From: Pseudoalteromonas sp. H105
GTDB lineage: Bacteria; Pseudomonadota; Gammaproteobacteria; Enterobacterales; Alteromonadaceae
Assembly: GCF_001469215.1 (NCBI RefSeq)
Contig: NZ_LOFH01000001.1
Coordinates: 248,001 to 312,000, forward strand
Length of the DNA: 64,000 nt
Direction of reading: 5' to 3'
The notes beneath the pieces are model-generated. The model worked only from the letters and a program-made list of their open reading frames with translations. It did not search any database and had not been told where the DNA came from. Below, in pieces: positions 26,722-35,631 of this stretch (its first letter is position 1; each line of letters starts with the position of its first letter). The position numbers and the translations under genes are program-made.

Positions 26722-29190
26722 GTGGGAAGTATTAGTTCTTTATTTCGTGCTTTGTTATTAATTACGCTTCTATTTTTTAGTGTTACGCTGAGTGCTGCAT
26801 CAAATAAAGCGCTAGTTTTACCTGTTTCAGATTCACAGCGTTTGTCTGCTAATGCTTATAAAGGCGCGATAAAAAAGAATGGTTTAGCCGAAATTTCTTC
26901 AGTTAAACTAAAGCCAGCTCAAGGCTATTGGTTACTTTTTGATGTTAATCAAACAGCAGAACCCGAAAACCAAATTCTTTTTATAAAAAATACACTCGTT
27001 GATGAGATTAAGTTTGCGCTTCTGAACAGTGATTTTGAGCCTATTACATTAGACCAGCACGAACATATAGCCTATTTTGATTCAATTATTCCTCATTTAA
27101 GTATTAAAGCTAATTCAGGTAGCGCGTGGGCGGCAGTTTATATAAGAAACAATACATCGATCACAATTGAGCCGACGCTATGGCTTGCAGATGATTTTTA
27201 TACCCGTGTTGAAGAACATGTCATCATTACAGCTGGGATTTCGTTATTATTAATGATTGGGCTTGCGATTTGTGCCGCATTTTATTTCTTATCGCGACAG
27301 GCAAAATTTATTTCCTTGATGGGCTTTCTAGGCTGCATGTTAGTGGCTTTGCTTGCGCGAAAAGGGGTTGTTTTGTTGCTTAGTGACTCTATTTCAAATC
27401 GGCTTTGTAGTGAACTTAGTGCATGGTTTAATTTATTGGCAATTGCATTCGCATGTTTGTTTTTTATGCAGTCCAGTTATGGTAATAAACAAATTGTTGT
27501 GACAAAAATCCCTTTAACGTCTTTGTTATTGGCAATTTGTAGTGTAACTATTGGTGCTAGTTTAATTATTAGCACTTTTTCAGTATATTTTCTTGTTGTT
27601 GGATATACCGTATTAATAGCGCTGGTTGGGTATTTGTTTTTGCAATGGAAGGAGACAAACTCCAAAGGTGCGAGTGTATTTATTGTTGCATGGTGTACTT
27701 TGTTTGTGCAGTCTTTTGTTCTGTTGAGTAGCGTATTTACAGCTCGTAGTTTACATTTCCTCAACGATAGCTTGCTTGTTTTTAATACAGGTATTTTCTT
27801 AGCGACCTTGTTAATACAAGATAGATTAAGAGTTTTACAATATAACGAAAGTTTAACTCATGATGATGAAACGGGTTTACCCAACAAGCAAAAGTTGCTC
27901 GATTGTTTACAGCTTAAAGTGGATGAATCAAAGGCGCATTCGCTTGTTTTATTTCGCCCTGTTGTGCTTCTTGATATACGAGCTAATTTTGGTTACCAAT
28001 ATGCTAATGAGCAAATAAAACACACAATGGCAAATCTAGGTAAGCAGCTTAGTTCAATGAATTCCTTCAAAATTGAAGTAACTAAACTAAAAAGTCACTA
28101 TATATCGAGGCTTGATGACAGTACGTATGCTTTTGTAGTTAATGGTCAACTTGAACTTAGCCAAATAGAGCAGTTTGTTTGTGTCACCAGCAGTGTATTT
28201 TCAGAGGGGATCAGTCACAACAGTAGTCAACTAGTAAATGGTGTTGATATTGGTGTTGCTAATTACCCCCTTCATGCGGCGAATGCCTCCCAGTTAGTTC
28301 AACGTAGCTTACAAGCACTGAGTGTTAAACCGCTGCATGGTGAGCGGTGGCATATGTTTGATGCTGAAAATTCAATTTTAACTAAACATCGTCTAGAAGT
28401 GGCTTCATACTTAAAAGAAGCAATAGAGCAAGACCAACTTAGTTTATATTTTCAGCCACAAATTTGTTTGGATACAGGGCATATTCATGGTGCAGAGGCA
28501 TTACTGCGTTGGCACCATCCTATTCTGGGCCAAGTGCCTCCTGATGAGTTTATTCCCATAGCTGAATCTACGGGGATGATATTTGAGCTTACCGAATGGG
28601 TTGTTGAGCAGTCACTCGCTTATCAAAAAGAAATCACAGTCATATACCCTGAACATATAATATCCATTAATATTTCAGCAAAAGATTTGTTGCGCAAAGA
28701 ATTGCCGGTTTTATTTTTAACTTTGCTAAATGAATATCAGCTCAAGGCATCACAAGTTATGCTCGAGCTTACAGAGTCAGCGACACTTAGCGATGGTGTA
28801 AATATAAAAACAGCCTTGAATGATTACCGTCTAATTGGATTAAAAATAGCGATTGACGATTTTGGTACAGGGTATTCATCGCTAGCCTATTTGAGCAAAA
28901 TGGGCTTTGATGAAATCAAGATTGATAAACAATTTGTGATGAATTTAGAATATTCTAATAATGATCAAACAATTTGTCGGGCTACGTGTGATATTGCAAA
29001 AAGTTTAGGCTCCTTTGTGGTTGGTGAAGGAGTCGAAGATTTAAAGAGTTTACAAATTTTGAAAGATTATGGCTGTGAAATAGGCCAAGGTTATTATTTC
29101 TCTCGACCTTTAGCATTTGATGACTACGTTAAATGGTTAGAGCAAAGTATACAGACGACGACGGATGTTGATGTGTACCACATGAATTAG
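26722..29190 (+). CDS. Membrane c-di-GMP phosphodiesterase with degenerate GGDEF and intact EAL
   Basis: A protein of 822 residues from the GTG at 26722, which has GGAG five bases upstream; the longer TTG start lacks one. A signal peptide (ALLLITLLFFSVTLSA) leads to a periplasmic region, then about seven membrane helices resembling 7TMR-DISM. The GGDEF-like domain has HDDETGLPNKQKLL but its catalytic loop reads RLDDSTYAF instead of GGDEF, so it should not make c-di-GMP. The EAL domain keeps AEALLRW, NISAKDL, ELTESA, IDDFGTGYSSLAYL, IKIDKQFV and GEGVED, so phosphodiesterase activity is expected. The signal it senses is unknown. Confidence 0.88.
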   Translation: MGSISSLFRALLLITLLFFSVTLSAASNKALVLPVSDSQRLSANAYKGAIKKNGLAEISSVKLKPAQGYWLLFDVNQTAEPENQILFIKNTLVDEIKFALLNSDFEPITLDQHEHIAYFDSIIPHLSIKANSGSAWAAVYIRNNTSITIEPTLWLADDFYTRVEEHVIITAGISLLLMIGLAICAAFYFLSRQAKFISLMGFLGCMLVALLARKGVVLLLSDSISNRLCSELSAWFNLLAIAFACLFFMQSSYGNKQIVVTKIPLTSLLLAICSVTIGASLIISTFSVYFLVVGYTVLIALVGYLFLQWKETNSKGASVFIVAWCTLFVQSFVLLSSVFTARSLHFLNDSLLVFNTGIFLATLLIQDRLRVLQYNESLTHDDETGLPNKQKLLDCLQLKVDESKAHSLVLFRPVVLLDIRANFGYQYANEQIKHTMANLGKQLSSMNSFKIEVTKLKSHYISRLDDSTYAFVVNGQLELSQIEQFVCVTSSVFSEGISHNSSQLVNGVDIGVANYPLHAANASQLVQRSLQALSVKPLHGERWHMFDAENSILTKHRLEVASYLKEAIEQDQLSLYFQPQICLDTGHIHGAEALLRWHHPILGQVPPDEFIPIAESTGMIFELTEWVVEQSLAYQKEITVIYPEHIISINISAKDLLRKELPVLFLTLLNEYQLKASQVMLELTESATLSDGVNIKTALNDYRLIGLKIAIDDFGTGYSSLAYLSKMGFDEIKIDKQFVMNLEYSNNDQTICRATCDIAKSLGSFVVGEGVEDLKSLQILKDYGCEIGQGYYFSRPLAFDDYVKWLEQSIQTTTDVDVYHMN

Positions 29191-29209
29191 TAAACGCTTA
29201 TTCTGTAGT

Positions 29210-29983
29210 CTATTGAGATAGAAGTAGGCCTAAACCGTGAAAATAGTATTCAAGTGCAGAACGACTCATTTGAATGTGCTCATCATCAGGGTAAATGAGT
29301 GTTGAGTGTTGTAACCCACCGACTAAAAATGTGTTTTTAATGTTGCTGTTCTGGTCTATACAGGCTTCAAAACACCGTGCGGCAAGTTCTTCCGGCATAC
29401 TCATATAAAATTGACCGTGGTTTTTATCTGCTAGCATAGATTGCTTAACATATTGATTTGCATGTTTCCCATTACTTTGTAGAAACACACTTTTATAGAA
29501 ATTATTGAGTGCAAGGTTGAGAGTATGAGAGGTGTCAACCGTGTGTTCAAGCCATAATTTAGATGCAAAAAAATGAGCATGATGGCGTGGGAATAAGTGC
29601 CTAGATATATGATGGTCAAAGGCATGGAACCATTCATGGGCTAACGCTCCACCACCGGCATTTTTTGCAAGAGCAAGAGTTTGAGTCGCACTGTTATAGT
29701 GGGCTTGTACATTTTGTTGACCACCGTGACCAAAGGCAAAATTTAATTTGCCTCTCAATCCAAGTGCTTCAGGTGGAAGCTGCAGTATTTGAGCTAGATC
29801 AGCCAACGCGTCATAAATCAAGTTTGCACTAATGAAACGCTCCTCTTTAGTTACCCACTTTCCAACTGTCATTGTTCTAAAGCCAAATGTTTCTTTTATA
29901 TCTGTAAAATCTACTTGGTCATCAAAACGATAATTAGGGCCATGTCGGTAGAAGCCTCGCTTTAATCGATTGGTGTAGCCCAT
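29210..29983 (-). CDS. CLCA_X-like protein with HExxHxxxH motif
   Basis: A 257-residue cytoplasmic protein resembling proteins named CLCA_X family in Shewanella and relatives. The striking feature is LAHEWFHAFDHHI: His116, Glu117, His120 and His124 form HExxHxxxH, the zinc site of several metallopeptidase clans. The preceding GHGGQQNVQAHYN and following RHLFPRHHAHFF are also His-rich. No secretion signal. It is followed directly (two bases) by tapT on the same strand upstream, implying co-transcription. Peptidase activity is an inference from the motif only. Confidence 0.65.
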   Translation of the reverse strand: MGYTNRLKRGFYRHGPNYRFDDQVDFTDIKETFGFRTMTVGKWVTKEERFISANLIYDALADLAQILQLPPEALGLRGKLNFAFGHGGQQNVQAHYNSATQTLALAKNAGGGALAHEWFHAFDHHISRHLFPRHHAHFFASKLWLEHTVDTSHTLNLALNNFYKSVFLQSNGKHANQYVKQSMLADKNHGQFYMSMPEELAARCFEACIDQNSNIKNTFLVGGLQHSTLIYPDDEHIQMSRSALEYYFHGLGLLLSQ

Positions 29984-29985
29984 TA

Positions 29986-30585
29986 TTACTTATAACGCGC
30001 TTTGACATGCGCAGGCATAAACTGCGTTTGCTTGTCATTTAATGCATCCAAAACAGCATAGAGCGGCTCTGGGTTTTGTTGTTCAATCAAGAATAAGCTA
30101 TAAGCAACAGCCTCAAGAGTCGATAAACTATCAAGCCTAGGTGATTTGCGTATACGGTAACGGTTAGCCGGGATAGTTTTAAAACTTACACTCATGAATT
30201 CATGCAATCGAGGAGTGAGTTGCATAATTTTAAACGCTTTTTTCCACGTACCATCCAGCACGATTAAATGCGTCAATTGTGTTTTTAGATTGTTAACATT
30301 TTCATCATTACCATCTAATAGGAATGCATGTTCATTTGGATATAGGACGGCCGTGTTTTTTGAGGGAAGGTCATTTAAAAATTGAAAATCCGATTGCGAT
30401 TCACCTTGAACAACACAGCACTGACTGAGGCATAAATTAAGTAATTTTGCCGTGTTTTTTGTAACTTTAGTTTCACTTGGGTGCTGCAAGATAATTATCT
30501 TCAGCTTATTTTTAACTGTCACTAAATTAGCACAAAGGCAAGTTAGGAGGCTAAACTGACAATGAGGACATAAAGCACGAGACAT
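29986..30585 (-). CDS. tapT: tRNA-uridine aminocarboxypropyltransferase (DTW domain)
   Basis: A 199-residue DTW-domain enzyme of the TapT/YfiP type, which makes acp3U at position 47 of tRNA using S-adenosylmethionine. The N-terminal zinc cluster is CPHCQFSLLTCLC (Cys6, 9, 16, 18). The name-giving motif is LDGTWKKA, with Asp111 and Trp114. Later family segments are NRYRIRKSP and LSTLEAVAYSL. It is a little shorter than E. coli YfiP (232). Upstream member of a two-gene unit with the HExxH protein. Confidence 0.88.
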   Translation of the reverse strand: MSRALCPHCQFSLLTCLCANLVTVKNKLKIIILQHPSETKVTKNTAKLLNLCLSQCCVVQGESQSDFQFLNDLPSKNTAVLYPNEHAFLLDGNDENVNNLKTQLTHLIVLDGTWKKAFKIMQLTPRLHEFMSVSFKTIPANRYRIRKSPRLDSLSTLEAVAYSLFLIEQQNPEPLYAVLDALNDKQTQFMPAHVKARYK

Positions 30586-30734
30586 ATAATAATCTACTCT
30601 GTTTACAATGGATTTTAAAGCAATACTATTATACGCTTAATATAAGTATTAAGTGGATTTTTTTCTTAAGAAAGATAAAGTAGAAGTATGTTGTAAGCCA
30701 ACGAGAAAACTCGGGTTACTAAAAAGGATATAAA

Positions 30735-31079
30735 ATGAACGATGTTGTGATTGATGAAAGTGCACTTGAGAGTATGGAATCCTTATTGGGTGAACAGTTT
30801 AGTGACACACTAACTTTTTGTTGTGCTGAGTTTGAACGATTAGCCAATGAATTTTTTTCTGCGTTTGGCAATGACTTAGAAGCGTCTATTCGTCATGCCC
30901 ATAGTTTAAAATCTAATGCATCTCAGTTTGGGGCAACCAGTTTGTCTGAAGTAGCAAGGGACATTGAGCAGAGCTTAAATAATGGTGAACATGACAAGGC
31001 TGAAGCCGCTTCAAAACAACTTAATGAGCAAGTATCAAAGACTCAAGTTGAATTAACATCTTGGCTTGCTTCAAGGTAA
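30735..31079 (+). CDS. Stand-alone Hpt phosphotransfer protein
   Basis: A 114-residue four-helix protein of the Hpt type. The phosphorylatable His56 is in RHAHSLKSNASQFGA. No kinase or receiver domain is attached, so it should relay phosphate between a hybrid kinase and a response regulator encoded elsewhere. AAAGGAT lies about six bases before the ATG. In its position it resembles no named enteric gene; luxU is possible by function only. Confidence 0.85.
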   Translation: MNDVVIDESALESMESLLGEQFSDTLTFCCAEFERLANEFFSAFGNDLEASIRHAHSLKSNASQFGATSLSEVARDIEQSLNNGEHDKAEAASKQLNEQVSKTQVELTSWLASR

Positions 31080-31186
31080 TTTAAAGCTTTTATCACGTGA
31101 ATATATTTCAGTATTAAGGTTATGAAATACACTAGTATTTTGACCCTTTACTAGGTTAATCTAACATTTCACTAGTAGAGGTAATA

Positions 31187-32404
31187 ATGTCAGAAATAAA
31201 AAAGAGTCACAAATTAGATGGTGTTTGCTATGACATCCGTGGGCCTGTCTTAGTACAAGCCCGCAAAATGGAAGATGAAGGCCAAAAAGTTCTTAAATTA
31301 AATATAGGCAATCCCGCAGCCTTTGGCTTTGATATGCCTGAAGATATGCACCGAGATATTATTCGTAACCTATATTCTGCCCAAGGCTATTGTGACTCTA
31401 AAGGCCTCTATTCTGCCCGTGTGGCGATTTATCAACATTATCAACAACGTGGTTTAAACAACCTTGATGTTGATAGTATCTATATTGGTAATGGAGTCAG
31501 TGAGCTGATTCAAATGACTACCCAAGCGTTGTTAAATAATGATGATGAAGTACTCATTCCTGCTCCCGATTATCCTTTATGGACTGCATCAGTGAAATTG
31601 GCCGGTGGGAATCCCGTACATTATCTCTGTGATGAAGATCAAGATTGGTTTCCTGACATTGCTGATATTCGCAGTAAAATAACATCAAAAACAAAAGCGT
31701 TGGTGCTTATAAATCCTAATAATCCTACCGGTGCTGTATACAGCGATGATTTGCTGCAGCAACTTATCGATATAGCCAGAGAACACAAGTTATTGCTTTT
31801 GAGTGACGAAATTTATGAAAAAATCTTATACGATGATGTAACTCATAGCTCCATCGGCGCTTTGTGTGATGATGTTCCAATTATTACATTTAATGGTTTA
31901 GCAAAAACATATCGCGCTGCTGGTTTGCGTATGGGGTGGATGGTTTTAAGTGGTCGAACCGACTTACTGGATGATTTACAAAAAGGGCTCGATATATTAG
32001 CGTCAATGCGATTGTGTGCGAATGTACCAGCGCAATATGCAATTCAGCAAGCACTTGGTGGTGTGCAATCCATTGATAGTTTAATTAACCCCGGAGGCCG
32101 GTTGTACGAGCAACGAGACATTGCATGGCGTGGATTAAATGCAATTGATGGTATTTCATGTACGAAACCAAAAGGGGCGTTATACGCATTCGCGAAAGTG
32201 GATACTGATCGATTCAATATTAAAAATGATGAAAAAATGATTTTGGATTTGCTTAAGGCAGAAAAAATATTACTTGTGCATGGCAGGGCATTTAATTGGC
32301 CTAACCCAGATCATTTTAGATTGGTTTTTCTTCCAAATAAAGATGACTTATCAACTGCGATGTCTAAAATGCAGCGATTTTTTAATCAATATCGACAAGT
32401 ATAA
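31187..32404 (+). CDS. alaA: Glutamate-pyruvate (alanine) aminotransferase
   Basis: A 405-residue PLP-dependent class I aminotransferase matching E. coli AlaA (YfbQ, 405 residues). Key parts: LNIGNPAAFGFDMPEDM, LINPNNPTGAVY, the Schiff-base lysine in FNGLAKTYRAAGLRMGW, and the C-terminal FRLVFLP arginine. It makes alanine from pyruvate and glutamate. AGAGGT precedes the ATG, and a long hairpin follows. Confidence 0.95.
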   Translation: MSEIKKSHKLDGVCYDIRGPVLVQARKMEDEGQKVLKLNIGNPAAFGFDMPEDMHRDIIRNLYSAQGYCDSKGLYSARVAIYQHYQQRGLNNLDVDSIYIGNGVSELIQMTTQALLNNDDEVLIPAPDYPLWTASVKLAGGNPVHYLCDEDQDWFPDIADIRSKITSKTKALVLINPNNPTGAVYSDDLLQQLIDIAREHKLLLLSDEIYEKILYDDVTHSSIGALCDDVPIITFNGLAKTYRAAGLRMGWMVLSGRTDLLDDLQKGLDILASMRLCANVPAQYAIQQALGGVQSIDSLINPGGRLYEQRDIAWRGLNAIDGISCTKPKGALYAFAKVDTDRFNIKNDEKMILDLLKAEKILLVHGRAFNWPNPDHFRLVFLPNKDDLSTAMSKMQRFFNQYRQV

Positions 32405-32419
32405 TGTTAAATCGATAAA

Positions 32420-32454
32420 AAGCTGCGATATGGACATTAATACATATCACAGCT
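32420..32454 (+). terminator. Hairpin after alaA
   Basis: AAGCTGCGATATG pairs with CATATCACAGCTT (12 of 13) around a 9-base loop, followed by GCTTTTGG. It lies between the convergent alaA and the LpoB operon. Confidence 0.6.
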
Positions 32455-32468
32455 TGCTTTTGGTTCAC

Positions 32469-32936
32469 TTAGTAAGCTTTATCCACTCTGACAGAGTTAT
32501 CAGATAAATAAACAAGGCGTACTTGATCGCCTTTGGTAAATAACATGCGGTTATCTTTATCTTGAACCACCATGAACTGTTTGCCACTTTCAACCGTTAT
32601 CATCATTTCAACTAATTCATATTGAGTATAATAGCTGCTTTTCTGGCGGTTGTGAGCGATGTTGCCACCAATGACTGAACCTAAAATTGTCGCTGCGGTT
32701 CGCCCGCTACCACCACCAAATTGGTTTCCAATGACACCCCCTAATAAGGCTCCTCCAAAGGTTTTCCAGCCGTTGCTCTTATCTTGAATAAGCTCACGTT
32801 CAGTGATTGTGCGAACAGACTCGATTTTACCAAATAATACCTGTTGGACAGGCACCGCTTTGTTTCGTTCATAAGCGGCGACTGTTGGGCTAGGTATCAA
32901 TAGCAGTGCAAATAATAAGAAAACAAGTTGCTTCAT
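32469..32936 (-). CDS. Exported glycine-zipper protein, SlyB/Rick_17kDa-like
   Basis: A 155-residue exported protein with a signal peptide (FLLFALLLIPSPTVA) and a glycine zipper FGGALLGGVIGNQFGGGSG followed by GSVIGGNIA, typical of outer-membrane-associated 17-kDa antigen/SlyB-like proteins. No lipobox Cys is seen. The C-terminal part is a small beta domain (DNRMLFTKGDQVRLVYL). GGGAG sits eight bases before the ATG. It is the last gene of the LpoB lipoprotein operon and may help envelope integrity. Confidence 0.78.
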   Translation of the reverse strand: MKQLVFLLFALLLIPSPTVAAYERNKAVPVQQVLFGKIESVRTITERELIQDKSNGWKTFGGALLGGVIGNQFGGGSGRTAATILGSVIGGNIAHNRQKSSYYTQYELVEMMITVESGKQFMVVQDKDNRMLFTKGDQVRLVYLSDNSVRVDKAY

Positions 32937-32953
32937 GTTATGCTCCCAGGCTA

Positions 32954-33583
32954 TTACCAGCCAAAGGTTGATTTTTCACGTGTTTTGCGGATTTCTGTTT
33001 CATCAGCCCATTCCACAAGGCCACTTTTTAGATCCATTAACCGCATGGTGAATTTATAATAAACATCGGCTTTATCAGCGTTTGATTTCACAATGCTTGA
33101 TAAATTTCCGTATAGCATATACTGCGCTCCAACTTGCTGGCCAAATGCTACTGCGGTTGCTGGGTTTACTAGGGCATCTTCATTCTGGAATGTAAGTTGC
33201 TCTCGGGCGGCTTCTACACGACCCATATCAACAAAACGAAACTTCCCACTGCGCAACAACTGAGTTGAAATTGAATCCGTGATTGATTCGGTATCAATAT
33301 GCTCACTGGTCTTATTTTTAATTCGCTCTACGAAAACGATAGGACGTGTATTGGCAGTCATGGTTCCAATAACAGGTGATGCAAGCAACGAATCAGTCAT
33401 TTGACTGGCTACTTTTTGCAGATCAGTTGAGCCAAAGTTGATATCTGTTGTTTCTACTGCTTGTGCGTCACCATAGCTGACCACGGCTTTATTAGCACAG
33501 CCGCTTAAAGCGAGGGTGCTGAGGCCAATCAGAGCAAGGCCTGTTAATTTATTAAACGTGGCCATTTTATTTAATGTATTCAT
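32954..33583 (-). CDS. lpoB: Penicillin-binding protein activator LpoB
   Basis: A 209-residue outer-membrane lipoprotein that stimulates peptidoglycan synthase PBP1b. The lipobox is LALSGC (Cys29). The globular domain begins about residue 52 (STDLQKVASQMTDSLLASPVI) and ends with YKFTMRLMDLKSGLVEWADETEIRK, as in E. coli LpoB. The long proline-rich linker of the enteric protein is absent: only about 20 residues separate the lipid anchor from the folded domain. AAGGA is at good distance from the ATG. YcfL lies directly upstream, the same order as in E. coli. Confidence 0.88.
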   Translation of the reverse strand: MNTLNKMATFNKLTGLALIGLSTLALSGCANKAVVSYGDAQAVETTDINFGSTDLQKVASQMTDSLLASPVIGTMTANTRPIVFVERIKNKTSEHIDTESITDSISTQLLRSGKFRFVDMGRVEAAREQLTFQNEDALVNPATAVAFGQQVGAQYMLYGNLSSIVKSNADKADVYYKFTMRLMDLKSGLVEWADETEIRKTREKSTFGW

Positions 33584-33593
33584 TTATATTTCC

Positions 33594-34016
33594 TTAATCT
33601 TCAAATTCTTGTGCTTTTGTTGAAACTTCTCTTACTGCTAATGAAAACGTCACCGCATTTGATGTAGGGGCCAGACCTGGTAATTGAATATTTGCAAAAC
33701 CAAATAAGTTAAGAGCTTGCCAAGGGGAGTGATTGCCCTTAATGACAAATCCATCTTTGTCGTACCATGTGAATTGGTATTGTAAATATTGTGACTTTTT
33801 ATATTGACTGGCTAGCGTTACAACAACGTCTGTTAACTCATTCGTTTGGCGTGTTTTAACATCTATAATCGCGAGCTTTTTACCAAGCTCAGGATTGCTT
33901 ACTTTTAATTGTTGCTGGTAATGTGAATGTTGCTCGACAGAAATACCTGATGTTACAGGCCTGCTAGAACAGGCTGCGAGTAAACATACCGATAATAAAG
34001 GTATTAAAATTTTCAT
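33594..34016 (-). CDS. ycfL: YcfL family lipoprotein (DUF1425)
   Basis: A 140-residue lipoprotein with lipobox LLAAC (Cys16). The body is the DUF1425 beta-sandwich (YLQYQFTWYDKDGFVIKGNHSPWQ). It starts after AGGAG and is 11 bp upstream of lpoB. Conserved co-location with lpoB across gammaproteobacteria suggests a supporting role in PBP1b control, but this has not been settled. Confidence 0.85.
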   Translation of the reverse strand: MKILIPLLSVCLLAACSSRPVTSGISVEQHSHYQQQLKVSNPELGKKLAIIDVKTRQTNELTDVVVTLASQYKKSQYLQYQFTWYDKDGFVIKGNHSPWQALNLFGFANIQLPGLAPTSNAVTFSLAVREVSTKAQEFED

Positions 34017-34024
34017 GGCAGCTC

Positions 34025-35398
34025 CTAAAGTTGCACTACATGAGAGTTAAAGTAGTTATTGATAGAGGTTAGATAGATCAATGTTAACCCCTGCTTACTA
34101 ACCGTAAATTTTATGCTTGGTTGGTTGTTTCCTATTTTTAGCGTGTGTTCACCCGGTGAGATATTCTGCCTTGCAATGCTTATCTGATTAGGCAGGGTAG
34201 ACCAACTCCGGGTATCAGCTTGCTCTGACGCTAAGTTATAAATGTTTGCTAAAATATTACCCACGTCGCCTCCGCTTCGAGCAAGCTCTGCTCGCACTTT
34301 TTCTTTGGCAATCAGTCTAAGCACTTGGCGAGTCATTCTTGCAGGGGCTTGCGACTCTAGCGTTTTTGCTGCAAGTGCCTCAATGCGCACAAGTGGTTCA
34401 ATAGGCAGTGATTTGTCAGCTATAGTGACATGGCTGATTGTTGGAATAAATGCGCTTCCCTTATATACCGGTACAGCTAAACTATAAAATCGAGCATCAC
34501 CTTTCGAAGTGTAAATTGGTAATTGTAAAATAAATTCATCTTTTTTAGGGACTAAGCCTTGCTCAATAAAAACAATGACCTCACCAGTCTCTTTGGGTTG
34601 TTCTAATTGCCCAAAATGTTTTTCATATTCAACAAGATCCTGCTTAAACCCTTGCTTTTTAGCTAAGCGCATAACATCTTGTTGGAGGTATACGTTACTT
34701 GGATTTATTTCTAATGCTTTTTTATAATCAATATAGGCATCGTCAAACTGCTTGCTACTCTGATAAAGCAAGGCTGATAAATAAAATGTATACGCATTTT
34801 GATATCCATTTCTTACATCTAGCGTAATCTCTGACATGGTTGGGTAATATTTTTGTGCGTCTTTTATTGCAGAGTCAATCTCTTGTTTGTTCTCATTTAA
34901 TGCATCCACTTGAACTTTATTTGCCCGGCGCACTTCAACTAACGCGCTTTCGATGTCATTTTGGTAAACATAATTCAGTGCTTTATAACTGTGTAACATA
35001 CTCATTTCATAAGGTGCGGGTATGTATTCAATGACCGAATCATTTGTTAATAGCGCATTACCTTGTTCTAATGAGCTTGAAACCCTTATTTTTGCTGCCT
35101 GGCGGAAGTCTTGCATTTGTAAATAGATGGCTTCGTAATTAATTTGCGCACTGGCGTTTTGATTGCTCAACTCTTTAAGGCGTGCAGTTTCTAATTGGTT
35201 TAATAAATAATTACTATGTGATAACCCATTATTAGGTAAAAGTTGTTGTGCTTGGTCTACGTTATTTGCACTGATTGCCTGGCGCACAGGGGTCACCTGA
35301 GTGGCGTAATCTGTAAACAAGTCAGTGAGACCTATAGTACTGCAACCACTTAAGCCACTTAGTAATAAACTCAAACATAAAACGACACTGCGACGCAC
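34025..35398 (-). CDS. COG3014-type TPR lipoprotein
   Basis: A 457-residue lipoprotein that heads the LpoB operon. The start is taken as GTG 35398: AAGGAG lies six bases upstream and the product then begins MRRSVVLCLSLLLSGLSGC with a lipobox; the TTG at 35416 would include the ribosome site. The middle contains tetratricopeptide-like repeats (QFDDAYIDYKKALEINPSNVYL). The C-terminal half is a beta-rich domain. It resembles uncharacterised COG3014 proteins found beside lpoB in Shewanella and Vibrio relatives. Only 8 bp separate it from ycfL. Confidence 0.78.
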   Translation of the reverse strand: MRRSVVLCLSLLLSGLSGCSTIGLTDLFTDYATQVTPVRQAISANNVDQAQQLLPNNGLSHSNYLLNQLETARLKELSNQNASAQINYEAIYLQMQDFRQAAKIRVSSSLEQGNALLTNDSVIEYIPAPYEMSMLHSYKALNYVYQNDIESALVEVRRANKVQVDALNENKQEIDSAIKDAQKYYPTMSEITLDVRNGYQNAYTFYLSALLYQSSKQFDDAYIDYKKALEINPSNVYLQQDVMRLAKKQGFKQDLVEYEKHFGQLEQPKETGEVIVFIEQGLVPKKDEFILQLPIYTSKGDARFYSLAVPVYKGSAFIPTISHVTIADKSLPIEPLVRIEALAAKTLESQAPARMTRQVLRLIAKEKVRAELARSGGDVGNILANIYNLASEQADTRSWSTLPNQISIARQNISPGEHTLKIGNNQPSIKFTVSKQGLTLIYLTSINNYFNSHVVQL

Positions 35399-35631
35399 AT
35401 ATTGCTCCTTAATCAATTATCTACACATTAGCATAGTCTGATTAACCTTCGATGATAAACAATGTAAAAAATCGTACAAACGGGCGTTATGAAATTAATA
35501 TTTGTATATCGAGGTCTTATTAAAACTGTTAATGTTTATGACGTATTTTAATATGAAAGTCATAGTAAGCCTTCATGACTGTAAATAATGTAGATGTTGT
35601 TTGAATCAGTACACCCATCAAAGGAAATAAA

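Noticed and set aside
30735..31079. Stand-alone Hpt protein as the dedicated partner of the hybrid kinase at 7657
   Set aside because: That kinase already contains its own Hpt domain, and the two genes are 20 kb apart.
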